From Actinoplanes octamycinicus (GTDB lineage: Bacteria; Actinomycetota; Actinomycetes; Mycobacteriales; Micromonosporaceae), in contig NZ_JACHNB010000001.1 in the NCBI RefSeq assembly GCF_014205225.1, positions 1,054,001 to 1,118,000 of the forward strand: a DNA stretch of 64,000 nucleotides, read 5' to 3'. Of this stretch, positions 26,711-35,824 are shown piece after piece. A model generated the notes under the pieces. The model was not told the origin of the DNA, made no database searches, and saw nothing but the letters and a program-made list of their open reading frames with translations. A program made the translations under genes and the position numbers. The stretch's first letter is position 1; every line of letters begins with the position of its first letter.

Positions 26711-27592
26711 GTGACCAGCCAGTCCGACGAGCCCGAGGCGTCCGCGCCGGTGGCCGAGAAGTCCTCAGCGGAAGGACTCAACGGGCGTGAGCTCTGGGAG
26801 GAGGTCCGCGTCGAGCCGGTCGAGATCGCTCTCCCCGGCAGTGTCGGCCTGACCCTCCGGGCGTACCGGAAGGTCTCCGAGCTGACCCCGACCGAGATCG
26901 AGGCCGAGGAGGACGACCCCTTCGACACGCGCAAGCGCGCCGCCCTGGACGAGGACGGCGAGGAGGGCGTCATCGTCGACGAGGAGTACGAGGCGCTGCT
27001 CGCCGAGGGCGACGAGGACGAGAAGTCCGGCGACGAGACGTCCGACAAGGCCGAAGGGTCCGACTCCGACGACGAGTCGGAGGAGGCCAAGGGCCAGCCG
27101 GACGACGAGGAAGTACCCATGTTCCTCAGTCACAAGGGCCGCCTGCTCGCCTTCAAGAACGCCGAAGCGCTGGTCTCCTTCATTCGTTCGGGTGCTCCGC
27201 ACGATCTCGCACAATTGGACACCTGGGGCGACCTGGCGGAGCGGGTACAGTCGAGCGACATCGACCCGCTGCCGGAGGAGCGCTACGAACTCGACCTCGT
27301 GGTGGAGAACCTGCGTGGCGGGCACGACACGTGGGATCTGCCGCTGTTGATCGCGGCCGGCGAGGTGTCCCGGGATCTCGGGTACGCGCTCCGGCTCAAG
27401 CCGGTGATCCTGGCCCTGTCGCCCGGTTCCCCGCTCGACGACCTGGACGAGTCCCTCCGTGCCGCGCAGAGCGGTGGTATGGGCGGTTTCTTCGGTCGTC
27501 GGCGATTGAAGAAAATCGGGGCACAACAGGCGAGTCTCGGCTGGCGTTCGGTGATCGGCAAGATCTCTGCTGCTGTGGACTGGCGTGACTGA
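26711..27592 (+). CDS. Conserved actinobacterial protein of unknown function, acidic
   Basis: 293 residues, not recognised by function. The N-terminal 30 residues are Ser/Ala/Glu-rich. A segment of about residues 20-60 looks folded (ELWEEVRVEPVEIALPG). A highly acidic low-complexity stretch follows (about 75-135, mostly Asp, Glu, Ser). The C-terminal half is a compact domain with FLSHKGRLLAFKNAEALVSF, ENLRGGHDTWDLPLLIAAGE and a basic GRRRLKKIG run before the VDWRD end. The GTG at 26711 is chosen for GGAGG at six bases. It is followed on the same strand, with a 64-base gap, by the IS110-like protein, so both may act together. Confidence 0.75.
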   Translation: MTSQSDEPEASAPVAEKSSAEGLNGRELWEEVRVEPVEIALPGSVGLTLRAYRKVSELTPTEIEAEEDDPFDTRKRAALDEDGEEGVIVDEEYEALLAEGDEDEKSGDETSDKAEGSDSDDESEEAKGQPDDEEVPMFLSHKGRLLAFKNAEALVSFIRSGAPHDLAQLDTWGDLAERVQSSDIDPLPEERYELDLVVENLRGGHDTWDLPLLIAAGEVSRDLGYALRLKPVILALSPGSPLDDLDESLRAAQSGGMGGFFGRRRLKKIGAQQASLGWRSVIGKISAAVDWRD

Positions 27593-27656
27593 CCGATTAC
27601 CAGGGAACATCAGTCCTTGGCCACAGAGAAGCACTCCCGGGGAGGAGGACGACGCC

Positions 27657-29957
27657 GTGGCGCTCGTGCGCGTGTACTGCGGTCTGGCGTCGGCTGATGA
27701 TTCGGTGCGTTCGGCCTCGGCCGCGCCGCTGACCATCGCCGTGGTGGACGACGCAGGCCGGCTGCTCGGCGTCCATGAGATCAGCGACGACCCGGCGGGT
27801 TATGCCCAGCTGGGGACGCTTCTCGTGGAACGGACGACGGGATTCAGCGACGCGGCGGTGGCCGCCGACAGTGACGACCACATCGTCACCTCGCTGCTGA
27901 CCGCCGCCGGCCGGCCGCTGGTCGTGGTCGACGACGACGACGCCGACGACTTCGCCGAGCGCTTCTCGGACGACGACTCCCCCGAGGAGATCAACGCCCC
28001 GGCCGCCGCCCGGCGGGCGGTCGGGCTGGCCCGGGCCCTGCAGGCCGGCGCGATCGCCGCGGTGACCCTCCCCGCGCCGCGCGAGCTGGTCAGCTACAAG
28101 CCGGTCCTGGCCGCCCACGTGGCCATGCTGGTCGGGCGGAACGCGTCCGCGGTGGCGCTCCGCGAGGTGCTCCGCGAGCTCTACCCGGCCGCCCTGCGGG
28201 CCTACCCGGACCCGGCGCACCCGCTGGCCATGGCGGTCCTGGAGGCGGTCCCCGAGCCCGGCCGGCTGACCGGCCGGGGCGGCGACCCGGCCCAGGCCGT
28301 GCAGGACGTCGCCACCACGCTCGCCCGCTCCGGCGCCGGTGACCGGGACCAGGTGGTCGCCGCGGTCACCGCGCTGCAGGTGGCGATCAGCGAGTCGCCG
28401 CGCCGTGGCGGGGTCAACAAGTCGCTGGCGCCGGCCGCCGCCGAGGCGGTCCGGCACGCCATCGCCGCGGTCCGCACCTGCGACGAGGCCTGCGCCGCGC
28501 TGGTCGGCACGCTCGCCGCCCGCGGCGGCAGCCCGGCCGCCGAGCCGAATGTCGGCCGTCGCGCCGCCCGCCGGGCCGCCGAGCCCGCCGGGCTGCCGGC
28601 CCCGGCCGCCCCGGTCGAGGCGCCGTCCCGGTTCGGCCGTCGTGGCCGTCCCGAGCCGGCCGTCGCCGGCCTGGGCACCGGCCCGGCCACCCCGCAGCCG
28701 ATGAACGCTCCGCCGGTCGCCCCGGACCCGATCGCGCCGCCGCCGGTGGCGCCGGCCGCGGCCAACGGGCTCCCCAGCCGGTCCGGCGCGCCGGGCAACC
28801 GGCCGGTGTCGGTGCCCCCGCCCCCGCCGGGCATGACACCGATCACCCCGGGCACCCGGCCGGTGCCGGGCAGCCGGACGCCGGGTGGCCTGTCCACCCC
28901 GGTCTCGCCGGCGGCGCGCAACCCGGTCTCGGCCGGCGGCACGCCGAGTCCGGCCGACGCGGGCGAGCCGTTCCGCGCCACGCTCACCCACGCCGAGCTC
29001 AACCGGGCGCGGGCCGAGCGGCAGCGCACGGTGATCCCGGCCCGGCCGAACACGCGGACCACCCCGCCGCCCGCCGCGGCGGCCGGGACCACGACCGGCC
29101 CGACCGACTTCAGCCTGCCGATGCCGACGCCGCGTCCCGCCCAGGAGACGACGCCGGAGCCCGGCTCCCGGGCGAACTGGCCGCTGCTGAACGCCGGTGG
29201 CGACGACGCCGCGGTCAGCCCGCCGGTCTCGCCGGCCGCCTCCGGCGCCACGTCGTACGGGTCGGCCGCCGCCTCGGTCAGCCCGGCCGGTGGCGCCGAG
29301 GGCCGGATCCGGCCGCCGTGGCAGGACATGCCGAAGGAGCCGCCCGCCCTGCGGCTGGTGGAGTCCCAGCTCAACGGCGGTGGCCGGGCCAAGCTGCCGG
29401 GTCTCGACCAGCTCGGCGACCCGCCCCCGCTGCGGGTCGTCGACGGTGGCGCCCGCGGCGCCGACAGCCTGCCGCCCAGGGTGACCGCGCTGGACCGCAG
29501 CGCCACCCCGCCGGTCCCGGCCGACGGCAGCGACGGCGACCTGCTGATCTTCGCGGCCGCCCGGTCCGCCTGGTTCACCGGCGGTCCCTCCGGCGACTCG
29601 GGCAGCGTCGACTGGGCGAACCCGAACGACAGCGGCTGGCGTGCCGCGGAGAAGGCGGCCACCCCGGCCGTCGCCGCGGAGACCTCGGCCGGCCTGCCCA
29701 AGCGGGTGCCCCAGGCCAACCTGGTGCCCGGCTCCCCGCTGCGCGAGGAGCGGCCGCTGCGGATCGTCCGGGACGCGGCGTCGATCGCCGCGCACACCAC
29801 CGGGTACTTCCGTGGCTGGCGGCGCGGTCAGGAGATCGGCGGCTTCGCGATGGGTGGCCGCCCGGGCCGCGAGGCGGCCGGCGGGTGGGACTTCACCCGG
29901 GACCGTGAGGGCGCCGACGAGTACCGCAACAACGGCGCCGGTTACGGCGGCCGCTGA
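27657..29957 (+). CDS. IS110-like (DEDD fold) protein with degenerate active site, Pro-rich linker and conservon-kinase-like tail
   Basis: 766 residues. The N-terminal 165 or so follow the order of an IS110 transposase DEDD domain: VRVYCGLAS for strand 1, then LTIAVVDDAGRLLGVHEI, DPAGYAQLGTLL, AAVAADSDDHIVTSLLTAAG and ARRAVGLARALQAG. The acidic residues at the first and last catalytic positions are gone. Residues to about 300 are helical, then a Pro/Ala-rich linker runs to about 635. The tail (637-766) has SAWF, GWRAAEKAA, AGLPKRVPQANLVPG and YFRGWRRGQE, which parallel the C-terminus of the kinase at 32285. The GTG at 27657 has AGGAGG eight bases upstream; a GTG at 27585 overlapping the previous gene is possible but unsupported. 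Function unknown; transposition by it is unlikely. Confidence 0.75.
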   Translation: MALVRVYCGLASADDSVRSASAAPLTIAVVDDAGRLLGVHEISDDPAGYAQLGTLLVERTTGFSDAAVAADSDDHIVTSLLTAAGRPLVVVDDDDADDFAERFSDDDSPEEINAPAAARRAVGLARALQAGAIAAVTLPAPRELVSYKPVLAAHVAMLVGRNASAVALREVLRELYPAALRAYPDPAHPLAMAVLEAVPEPGRLTGRGGDPAQAVQDVATTLARSGAGDRDQVVAAVTALQVAISESPRRGGVNKSLAPAAAEAVRHAIAAVRTCDEACAALVGTLAARGGSPAAEPNVGRRAARRAAEPAGLPAPAAPVEAPSRFGRRGRPEPAVAGLGTGPATPQPMNAPPVAPDPIAPPPVAPAAANGLPSRSGAPGNRPVSVPPPPPGMTPITPGTRPVPGSRTPGGLSTPVSPAARNPVSAGGTPSPADAGEPFRATLTHAELNRARAERQRTVIPARPNTRTTPPPAAAAGTTTGPTDFSLPMPTPRPAQETTPEPGSRANWPLLNAGGDDAAVSPPVSPAASGATSYGSAAASVSPAGGAEGRIRPPWQDMPKEPPALRLVESQLNGGGRAKLPGLDQLGDPPPLRVVDGGARGADSLPPRVTALDRSATPPVPADGSDGDLLIFAAARSAWFTGGPSGDSGSVDWANPNDSGWRAAEKAATPAVAAETSAGLPKRVPQANLVPGSPLREERPLRIVRDAASIAAHTTGYFRGWRRGQEIGGFAMGGRPGREAAGGWDFTRDREGADEYRNNGAGYGGR

Positions 29958-29972
29958 CAGATCCGGCTCGAC

Positions 29973-30006
29973 GAGGCCGAGTTCACCTTCCGGTGAGCTC
30001 GGCCTC
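29973..30006 (+). terminator. Hairpin terminator after the IS110-like gene
   Basis: Arms GAGGCCGAGTTCACC and GGTGAGCTCGGCCTC pair over 15 bases with one wobble around the loop TTCC. It starts 15 bases after the stop at 29957 and ends one base before the -10 hexamer of the next gene. Confidence 0.75.
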
Positions 30007-30012
30007 TACTGT
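30007..30012 (+). promoter_or_regulatory. Predicted -10 of a leaderless promoter for the HAD hydrolase gene
   Basis: TACTGT is followed by six bases and the ATG at 30019; no ribosome site is present. It directly follows the terminator arm, so transcription of the HAD gene is probably separate from the gene before it. Confidence 0.45.
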
Positions 30013-30018
30013 TCCGGC

Positions 30019-30711
30019 ATGCGAGCGGTCATTTTCGACTTCTTCGGTACGCTCAGCGACCCCTCCGCCGAGGCCGAGCGGCTCGGCACGTTCGCCGTCA
30101 CCGCGGCCGCCCTGGGGGTGCCGGCCGACCGGTTCGGCGCGGTGATGGCGGCGACCTTCCGGCGCCGGGCGACCGGCGAGCACGGCGGGACCCGGGACAC
30201 CCTGCTGGCGATGGCCCGGGCGTGCGGGGTGGAACCGGGCGAGGCGCAGCTCGACGCGGCGCTGGCGAGCCACCGCGCGGGCGCTCAGATCGTCCGCAGG
30301 CCCCGTCCGGAGGCGCTGGCGGTACTGGACCGGGTACGCGAGCTCGGTTACGTCCTGGGGCTTCTCAGCGACTGTTCCAGTGAACTGTGCGAGGCGTGGG
30401 CGGAAACGCCGTACGCGGCCCGGATCGACGCCCCGGTCTTCTCCTGGCGCGAGGGCCGGCTCAAGCCCGACCCGCGGCTGTACGCCACGGTCGCCGAGCG
30501 GCTCGGCGTCGCCCCGGCGGAGTGCTGGTTCGTCGGCGACGGCGGCGGCCGGGAGCACCACGGCGCCCGGCAGGCCGGGATGCGGCCGGTGCTGATCACC
30601 AACGACGCCTACCCGGAGGTCCGGCACCTGCGCGCCGACCCGGACAGCTACCTGCCGCCGGACCGGCTGCCGGACCTGACCGGGCTGCCCGCACTGCTCG
30701 GACCGGCCTGA
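30019..30711 (+). CDS. HAD superfamily hydrolase
   Basis: 230 residues. Motif I is FDFFGTLSD with the nucleophile Asp, motif II the Ser in LLSDCSSE, motif III the Lys in GRLKPDPRLY and motif IV VGDGGGREHHGAR. The cap is helical and short. Such proteins are mainly phosphatases of small phosphorylated metabolites. The second motif I Asp is replaced by Phe, as in the haloacid dehalogenase-like FDxFGTL group, so phosphatase activity is likely but not certain. It is monocistronic, between two hairpins. Confidence 0.88.
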   Translation: MRAVIFDFFGTLSDPSAEAERLGTFAVTAAALGVPADRFGAVMAATFRRRATGEHGGTRDTLLAMARACGVEPGEAQLDAALASHRAGAQIVRRPRPEALAVLDRVRELGYVLGLLSDCSSELCEAWAETPYAARIDAPVFSWREGRLKPDPRLYATVAERLGVAPAECWFVGDGGGREHHGARQAGMRPVLITNDAYPEVRHLRADPDSYLPPDRLPDLTGLPALLGPA

Positions 30712-30779
30712 CCACTCTCGGTCAACGGTGACTCACCGTCGTCGATCCACTGCGTGGCGCACCGGACCGGAGACGCGCG

Positions 30780-30812
30780 AAAGCCCCGCTCCGGCTCGCG
30801 GAGCGGGGCTTT
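30780..30812. terminator. Strong bidirectional terminator
   Basis: A perfect 13-base stem AAAGCCCCGCTCC / GGAGCGGGGCTTT encloses a seven-base loop, with A and T ends so that either strand finishes in a short T run. It lies between the convergent HAD gene and the GTPase gene. Confidence 0.87.
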
Positions 30813-30821
30813 CACCGATCG

Positions 30822-31433
30822 TCAGGCGGGCGCTACCGCGCGCGTGCGACGCATCGTCAGCACATACTCGACGAGCGAGATGAGGACGTTTTTCGTCGAC
30901 TCACGGTTGCGGGCGTCGCAGCTCACCACCGGCACGTCGCTCGAGATCGCCAGCGCGTCCCGGACGTCCTGCGGGTTGTGGTACTGCATGCCGTCGAAGC
31001 AGTTGATCGCCACCAGGTACGGCAGGCGACGGTGTTCGAAGAAGTCGATGGCGGCGAAGCAGTCGGCGAGCCGACGCGTGTCCACCATGACCACCGCACC
31101 GATCGCGCCCCGCACCAGCTCGTCCCACATGAACCAGAACCGGGTCTGGCCGGGGGTGCCGAACAGGTACAGGATCAGATCGCGATCGATGCTGATCCGG
31201 CCGAAGTCCATGGCGACGGTGGTGGTCATCTTGCCCGGCACCTGCCGGTTGTCATCGACGCCCACACCGGCCGAGGTCATGATCGCCTCGGTCGTCAGTG
31301 GGGTGATCTCCGAGACCGAGCCCACCAGCGTCGTCTTACCGACGCCGAAGCCACCGGCGATGACAATCTTCGCCGATGTCACGCGTCCGCCCGCAGCGGG
31401 ACGTTGCGACATGTCAGAGCCTGCGAAGTCCAC
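30822..31433 (-). CDS. cvnD: Conservon GTPase (CvnD-type ATP/GTP-binding protein)
   Basis: 203 residues, a Ras-like small GTPase of the bacterial MglA/CvnD type. The P-loop GGFGVGKTTLVG lies near residue 27, the switch region contains MTTTVAMDFGRI, and FGTPGQTRFWFMW is the G3 motif. The guanine-specificity NKxD motif is not canonical (AINCFDG). The GTG at 31433 overlaps the DUF742 gene by 20 bases and yields MDFAGSD, the usual start of this family. It is the last gene of the four-gene conservon, proposed from Streptomyces to work as a membrane-associated G-protein-like complex. Confidence 0.92.
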   Translation of the reverse strand: MDFAGSDMSQRPAAGGRVTSAKIVIAGGFGVGKTTLVGSVSEITPLTTEAIMTSAGVGVDDNRQVPGKMTTTVAMDFGRISIDRDLILYLFGTPGQTRFWFMWDELVRGAIGAVVMVDTRRLADCFAAIDFFEHRRLPYLVAINCFDGMQYHNPQDVRDALAISSDVPVVSCDARNRESTKNVLISLVEYVLTMRRTRAVAPA

Positions 31434-31800
31434 TCAGCACCCTTTCCAGCAGTTCCGTGCCTACCGCGTCGGTCTCGTCCTCTAGCGAGGTGGGCTCGTA
31501 CACCGCGAGCAGGCCGTCAGAGGCCATGTCGGCGACGATCACACGTGCCACACCGAGCGGCAGTTGCATGCGTGCGGCGATCTCGGCCAGCGACTGAACT
31601 CGGCCGCCGTCGCACATCGCCGCGATGTACTGATGCTCGCTTCCACCCTGCCCGCCGCGGATCATTCCCGATCGCCCGCGCACGGTTGTCTCGACCAGCG
31701 CTTCCAGCGCTATCTCAAGTTTGGGCCGGGTTCGACCACGGGTCACGGCATACGGCCTGACCAGCGCGCCGGTCGGCTCATCGCGTTCAGGCATTGTCAC
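31414..31800 (-). CDS. cvnC: DUF742 protein (CvnC-type)
   Basis: 128 residues. The DUF742 signature is clear: LVRPYAVTRGRT at the start and a winged-helix-like part with LAEIAARMQLPLGVARVIVADM and GLLAVYEP. It is thought to bridge the roadblock protein and the GTPase. The GTG at 31800 is preferred because GGAGG is spaced eight bases from it; a TTG at 31806 is too close and an ATG at 31794 is possible. A 77-base gap separates it from cvnB, wider than the overlaps elsewhere in this operon. Confidence 0.9.
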   Translation of the reverse strand: MTMPERDEPTGALVRPYAVTRGRTRPKLEIALEALVETTVRGRSGMIRGGQGGSEHQYIAAMCDGGRVQSLAEIAARMQLPLGVARVIVADMASDGLLAVYEPTSLEDETDAVGTELLERVLSGLRRL

Positions 31801-31883
31801 CGTCAACCCCTCCCTCGGCCACTCGAAGTGTATTGGTTCTCAAGTTTTTGGACAGTAGCCGGATGGGCCGGCTCACCGCGCCT

Positions 31884-32288
31884 TCAGCCCAGCACCCCGG
31901 CCGCGGAACGCGGCGCGGGAGTCAGCGCCTCGCCGACGCGGTCGACCAGCAGGGCCATCTCGTAGCCCACCTGCCCGACGTCGCAGCTGCGAGCCGCGAG
32001 CACCGCGAACGAGGAGCCGTCAGAAATGGACATCAGGAACAGGAACCCATTGTCCATCTCCACGACCGTCTGGAGAACAGCACCGCCCTCGAAGCACCGG
32101 GCCGCGCCCTGGGTCAGGCTGACCAGGCCGGACGCGATCGCCGCGAGCTGGTCCGCACGGTCCCGGGGGAGGTCCCGCGAGGCCGCCAGGAGCAGGCCGT
32201 CGGCGGAGACCGCGATCGCGTGCGCGACCCCGGGAACGCGGTCAGCAAAGTTGGCGAGAAGCCAACCGAGATCCTGCGTAGATGTCAT
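31884..32288 (-). CDS. cvnB: Roadblock/LC7 domain protein (CvnB-type)
   Basis: 134 residues, one roadblock/LC7 domain: [20 protein letters not shown] at the N-terminus and the central strand [16 protein letters not shown], then a long helix and the sheet with [23 protein letters not shown]. Such proteins are GTPase partners or activating proteins for MglA/CvnD. AAGGAG lies eight bases before the ATG. That ATG overlaps the stop of the sensor kinase gene (ATGA), so production is coupled to it. Confidence 0.93.
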   Translation of the reverse strand: MTSTQDLGWLLANFADRVPGVAHAIAVSADGLLLAASRDLPRDRADQLAAIASGLVSLTQGAARCFEGGAVLQTVVEMDNGFLFLMSISDGSSFAVLAARSCDVGQVGYEMALLVDRVGEALTPAPRSAAGVLG

Positions 32289-35200
32289 GCCTCATGCTCC
32301 TTGCCAGCCTGCGAGGGCTGCTGCCCTCCCGGAGTCTCCTCCAGGTTGGTCGATTGTTCCTTGGTGCGACCGCGCTGCACACCCCGGTGGTACGCGGACA
32401 GCAGACCGCGGACCCCCTCGGGCGTACGGCGCTGGACGGAGTTACCGCCCCGGTCAACACCGCCGGGGACGAGTTGCGCCATCGGCGTGCGCTTCGGAAG
32501 GCCCGCCGTGGTGGTCGTGTCGATGGCGACTTCGGACGCCTTGCGCGCGGCCGACCAGCCTTCGTCGGCCGCGGTGTGCCACGGGTTGGAGGCCGGGGCC
32601 CCGCCACCGTAGGAACCGGCACCGGCCGCCGCGGGGGCGCCGACCGTGGCCGTGTCGAACTCCCGGGCCTCCGGGGAGGCCGCCTGCTGCGGCACGCCCG
32701 CGGTCCGAGCCGGCTCGCCGGTCGGGATCCGCTGCGAGACCACCGCCTCGTCCCCGCTGCCGGAGACGGACGGCTTGCCGCTGGTCGCCTGGGTCGTGGT
32801 GAACCAGGCCGACTCGAGCTCCCGGAAGATCGGCAGCTCCATGGTCTCGTCGGCGAACGGCACCGCGCCCTCCCGGGCCGGGGCCTGCGCCGCCGCGATC
32901 TGAGCCGCCGCGGCGGCCTGCGCGTCGGCGGCCGGAGCGCTCACCGGAGCGACCGCGTCGTAGGCCGGCGGGGCCGACGCGGGCAACGCCGCCATCGGCG
33001 GGTTGACCGGACGGGCCACCTCGGGCTGCGGCTCGGCGTTCTCCGGACGGTACCGCGGGATCTCGGCGGTCATGTCGAGCGCCGCGGCGAGGTTCTCCGG
33101 GACGTGCGGGGTGGCGCTCTCCCGGTCACCGGCGACCGGCGGCCAGGCCGGCGGCGCCGAGGCGAACGGGTTCGCCGAGACCGGGTCGACCGGGGCCGCG
33201 GAGACCGGCGGCGCGGACGGGACCGGCGGGGCCGAGGTCACCGGCGGCGCCGAGGTGACCGGCGGGGCCGACGGCACCGGCGGCGCGGACACCGGCGGCA
33301 TGAACGGGGTCCGGCCCTGGCTCTCCGGGTTGGCCGGGAGCTGGCGCGGAATGGTCGCGCCGAAGCCGTTCATCTCCCCGTCGGGACGCTGGTAGTCGTT
33401 GCCGTTGCGGCGCTGGGCCAGCTCGTCCAGCCCGGCGAAGCCCTGCGGGCCGGTGCTGATCGGGCCGGACGGGAGCGGCGGCAGCGGCTCGTTGCTGCGC
33501 GGGCCGAAGCCGTTCGCGCCACCGAAGCCGTTGGCGCCACCGAACCCGTTGGCCGAGCCGTTGAAGCCGTTGGAGCCGTTCGACCCGTTCAGCCCGCCGC
33601 CACCGAAACCGTTGGACGGCGCGGCGCCGGTCAGGTCGGACCAGGCCGGGACGCCACCGTTGGTGCCGTTCGCGGCGGGGTCGTACGGCCGGTTGCCGGG
33701 GAAGCCGCCGCGGCCGCTCTCCAGGGCCAGCGGCTCGCCGAACGACGGCATCGCGGCCGGCGGCGGCGCGTCGTAACCACCCGGGATGCGAGCGGAGCCG
33801 GCGCTGGCCAGGACGGAGACGGGCAGGCCCACCTCGGCGACGGTGCCACGCTCGCGGTCGGCCGGGCGGAGCTCGACCCGGACCGCGTGCCGGTTCGCCA
33901 GCCGGGCGACCACGACCAGGCCCATCATCCGGGAGACGGCGACGTCCACGGTCGGCGGGTTGGCCAGCCGCTCGTTCAGGTCGCGCAGCTGCTCGCGGCT
34001 GATGCCGATGCCGTGGTCCTCCACGGTGAGCACCGCGTTGTCGCCGACCCGGCGGGCCTCGACGAGCACGTTCGAGTTCGGCGGGGAGAAGGCGGTGGCG
34101 TTGTCGAAGAGCTCGGCGACCAGGTGGACCATGTCGTTGACGGCGTGCGCCGCCACCTCGATCTCCCGGTCGATGACGCCGAACTCGATCCGGGTGTAGT
34201 GCTCGACCTCGGACTGCGCGGCGCGCAGCACGTCGATCAGAGCGGCCGGCTCGCGCTGCACACGGGTGGAGTCGGCGCCGGCGAGGACCAGGAGGTTCTC
34301 GTCGTTGCGCCGCATCCGGGTGGCCAGGTGGTCGAGCTGGAAGAGCTCGGCCAGCCGGTCCGGGTCCTCCTCGCCGCGCTCCAGCCGGTCCAGGTGACCG
34401 ATCAGCCGGTCGACCAGGATCTGCGAACGGCGGGCGAGGTTGACGAACATGGTCGCGACCGAGGCCCGCAGGGCGGCCTGCTCGGCCGCGGTCCGGACCG
34501 CCTCCAGGTGGACCGCGTTGAACGCCTCGGTCACCTGCCCGAACTCGTCCCGGCTGCGCACCGGGAGGGGCTCGGCGATCTGGTCGGCGACCTGGGCCGG
34601 CGTGAGCGACGCGGAGAGCGCCGGGTCACGCAGCCGGGACACCGCGTGCGGCAGGCCGAACTGGGCCACCGCGAGCGCGCCCTGCCGCAGCTCCCGCAGC
34701 GAGCGGGCCATCGACCGGGCGACCAGCCAGGCGAACAGGATGGCCAGCAGCAGCATGCCGAGCAGGATGCTGGTCTCGACGAAGACCCGGCGGTTCGTGG
34801 TGTTCCGCAGCTCGGTGGCCTTGGCCACGATGTCCTTGTCGAGCTTCGACTCGACCTGGCGGAACGTGTTGTTGTAGCCGGTCATCGCCTTCTCGTACTC
34901 ATCCGTGGTGAGCACGTTGCGGTCGATGGTGGTGCCGGTGCTGCCGAGCAGCGGGCCGGTGAGGTTGGTGGCCTCCCGCTGCGCCGCGTTGTGGTCGGTG
35001 GTGTTGGTGAAGTACTCGAACTCGCCCTCGGCGGAGACCGACTCCAGCGTGCTCTTGGCCAGCTTGAAACCGGTGTCCGCGCTCAGGAACGCCTGACGCA
35101 GCGTCGGGGTGAATTCCTGGGCGCCGATCACCTGGTGACCGAGGTAGCGCTCGATGGAGATGTACTCCTTGGCGCGGGCCACCTCGGCGACCGCGCGGAG

Positions 35201-35824
35201 CCGGTCGCTCAGCGTGGTGTCGCTGGCCTGCTGGGCGGCCACGTCCCGGACCGCGAGCAGGTCGTCGATCAGCTTGGTGTACGTCCCGTCGACGCTGGTC
35301 GTGCTCTGCGTCTTGTTGGCCACCTGGCTGCGGAACGCGGCGAGGTCGGCCAGGTTGTGGTCCAGACGGGTGAGCAGGATGTCGACCCGGTCCGGCACGT
35401 CCTCCAGGGCGGCGCGCTGCTGCGCGTACGGCTGGTTGGCGGCCTCGACCTTGGGGTGCTCCTCGTTGTACTTCGCGATCCCGTACTTGAGGAGCTCGTC
35501 GTCGGGCTTGCCGCCGCGGAACTTCTTGTTCAGGTTGTCGTCGGTCGCGACGGCGATCATCATCGCGTAGGACCGCTCGGATTGAAGCTGGTCGACCAGC
35601 CCGCCGGCCGCCTCGGACAGTGCAGCGAGCGTCCGGGCGTTCTCGGCGTTGTCAGCCTCCTCGATGTGGTCGACCAGGCCGTTGACGCCGACGATGATCG
35701 TCGCCACGGTCGGGACCAGCATGATGAGGCCCAGCTTGGACCAGATGGGTAGGTCTCGCAGCCGACCCGTGGGTCGACGCAGACGCGACATGACGCCGTC
35801 CGCCTCACTAGGGCGCTTGCTCAC
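32285..35824 (-). CDS. cvnA: Nitrate/nitrite-sensing-type sensor histidine kinase of a conservon (CvnA-type)
   Basis: 1179 residues. In order: TM1 (about 31-51), an extracytoplasmic helical NIT-type sensor domain (about 60-330), TM2 (about 348-370), HAMP, a helical segment with [12 protein letters not shown] that could hold the phospho-accepting His (about 495), and a HATPase_c domain with DNATAFSPP (N box) and VEDHGIGIS (G1). A Pro/Ala/Gly-rich, Asn-rich tail of about 450 residues follows, ending in a conserved patch [15 protein letters not shown] plus YHRGVQRGR. The GTG at 35824 is preferred because AGGAGG is eight bases upstream; the ATG at 35854 lacks a site. No response regulator gene is adjacent, as expected for conservons. 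The ligand is unknown. Confidence 0.92.
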   Translation of the reverse strand: MSKRPSEADGVMSRLRRPTGRLRDLPIWSKLGLIMLVPTVATIIVGVNGLVDHIEEADNAENARTLAALSEAAGGLVDQLQSERSYAMMIAVATDDNLNKKFRGGKPDDELLKYGIAKYNEEHPKVEAANQPYAQQRAALEDVPDRVDILLTRLDHNLADLAAFRSQVANKTQSTTSVDGTYTKLIDDLLAVRDVAAQQASDTTLSDRLRAVAEVARAKEYISIERYLGHQVIGAQEFTPTLRQAFLSADTGFKLAKSTLESVSAEGEFEYFTNTTDHNAAQREATNLTGPLLGSTGTTIDRNVLTTDEYEKAMTGYNNTFRQVESKLDKDIVAKATELRNTTNRRVFVETSILLGMLLLAILFAWLVARSMARSLRELRQGALAVAQFGLPHAVSRLRDPALSASLTPAQVADQIAEPLPVRSRDEFGQVTEAFNAVHLEAVRTAAEQAALRASVATMFVNLARRSQILVDRLIGHLDRLERGEEDPDRLAELFQLDHLATRMRRNDENLLVLAGADSTRVQREPAALIDVLRAAQSEVEHYTRIEFGVIDREIEVAAHAVNDMVHLVAELFDNATAFSPPNSNVLVEARRVGDNAVLTVEDHGIGISREQLRDLNERLANPPTVDVAVSRMMGLVVVARLANRHAVRVELRPADRERGTVAEVGLPVSVLASAGSARIPGGYDAPPPAAMPSFGEPLALESGRGGFPGNRPYDPAANGTNGGVPAWSDLTGAAPSNGFGGGGLNGSNGSNGFNGSANGFGGANGFGGANGFGPRSNEPLPPLPSGPISTGPQGFAGLDELAQRRNGNDYQRPDGEMNGFGATIPRQLPANPESQGRTPFMPPVSAPPVPSAPPVTSAPPVTSAPPVPSAPPVSAAPVDPVSANPFASAPPAWPPVAGDRESATPHVPENLAAALDMTAEIPRYRPENAEPQPEVARPVNPPMAALPASAPPAYDAVAPVSAPAADAQAAAAAQIAAAQAPAREGAVPFADETMELPIFRELESAWFTTTQATSGKPSVSGSGDEAVVSQRIPTGEPARTAGVPQQAASPEAREFDTATVGAPAAAGAGSYGGGAPASNPWHTAADEGWSAARKASEVAIDTTTTAGLPKRTPMAQLVPGGVDRGGNSVQRRTPEGVRGLLSAYHRGVQRGRTKEQSTNLEETPGGQQPSQAGKEHEA

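Noticed and set aside
32282-35752. Plus-strand open frame of more than 1100 codons opposite the conservon kinase
   Set aside because: Low-complexity antisense shadow; the kinase on the minus strand has full domain structure.
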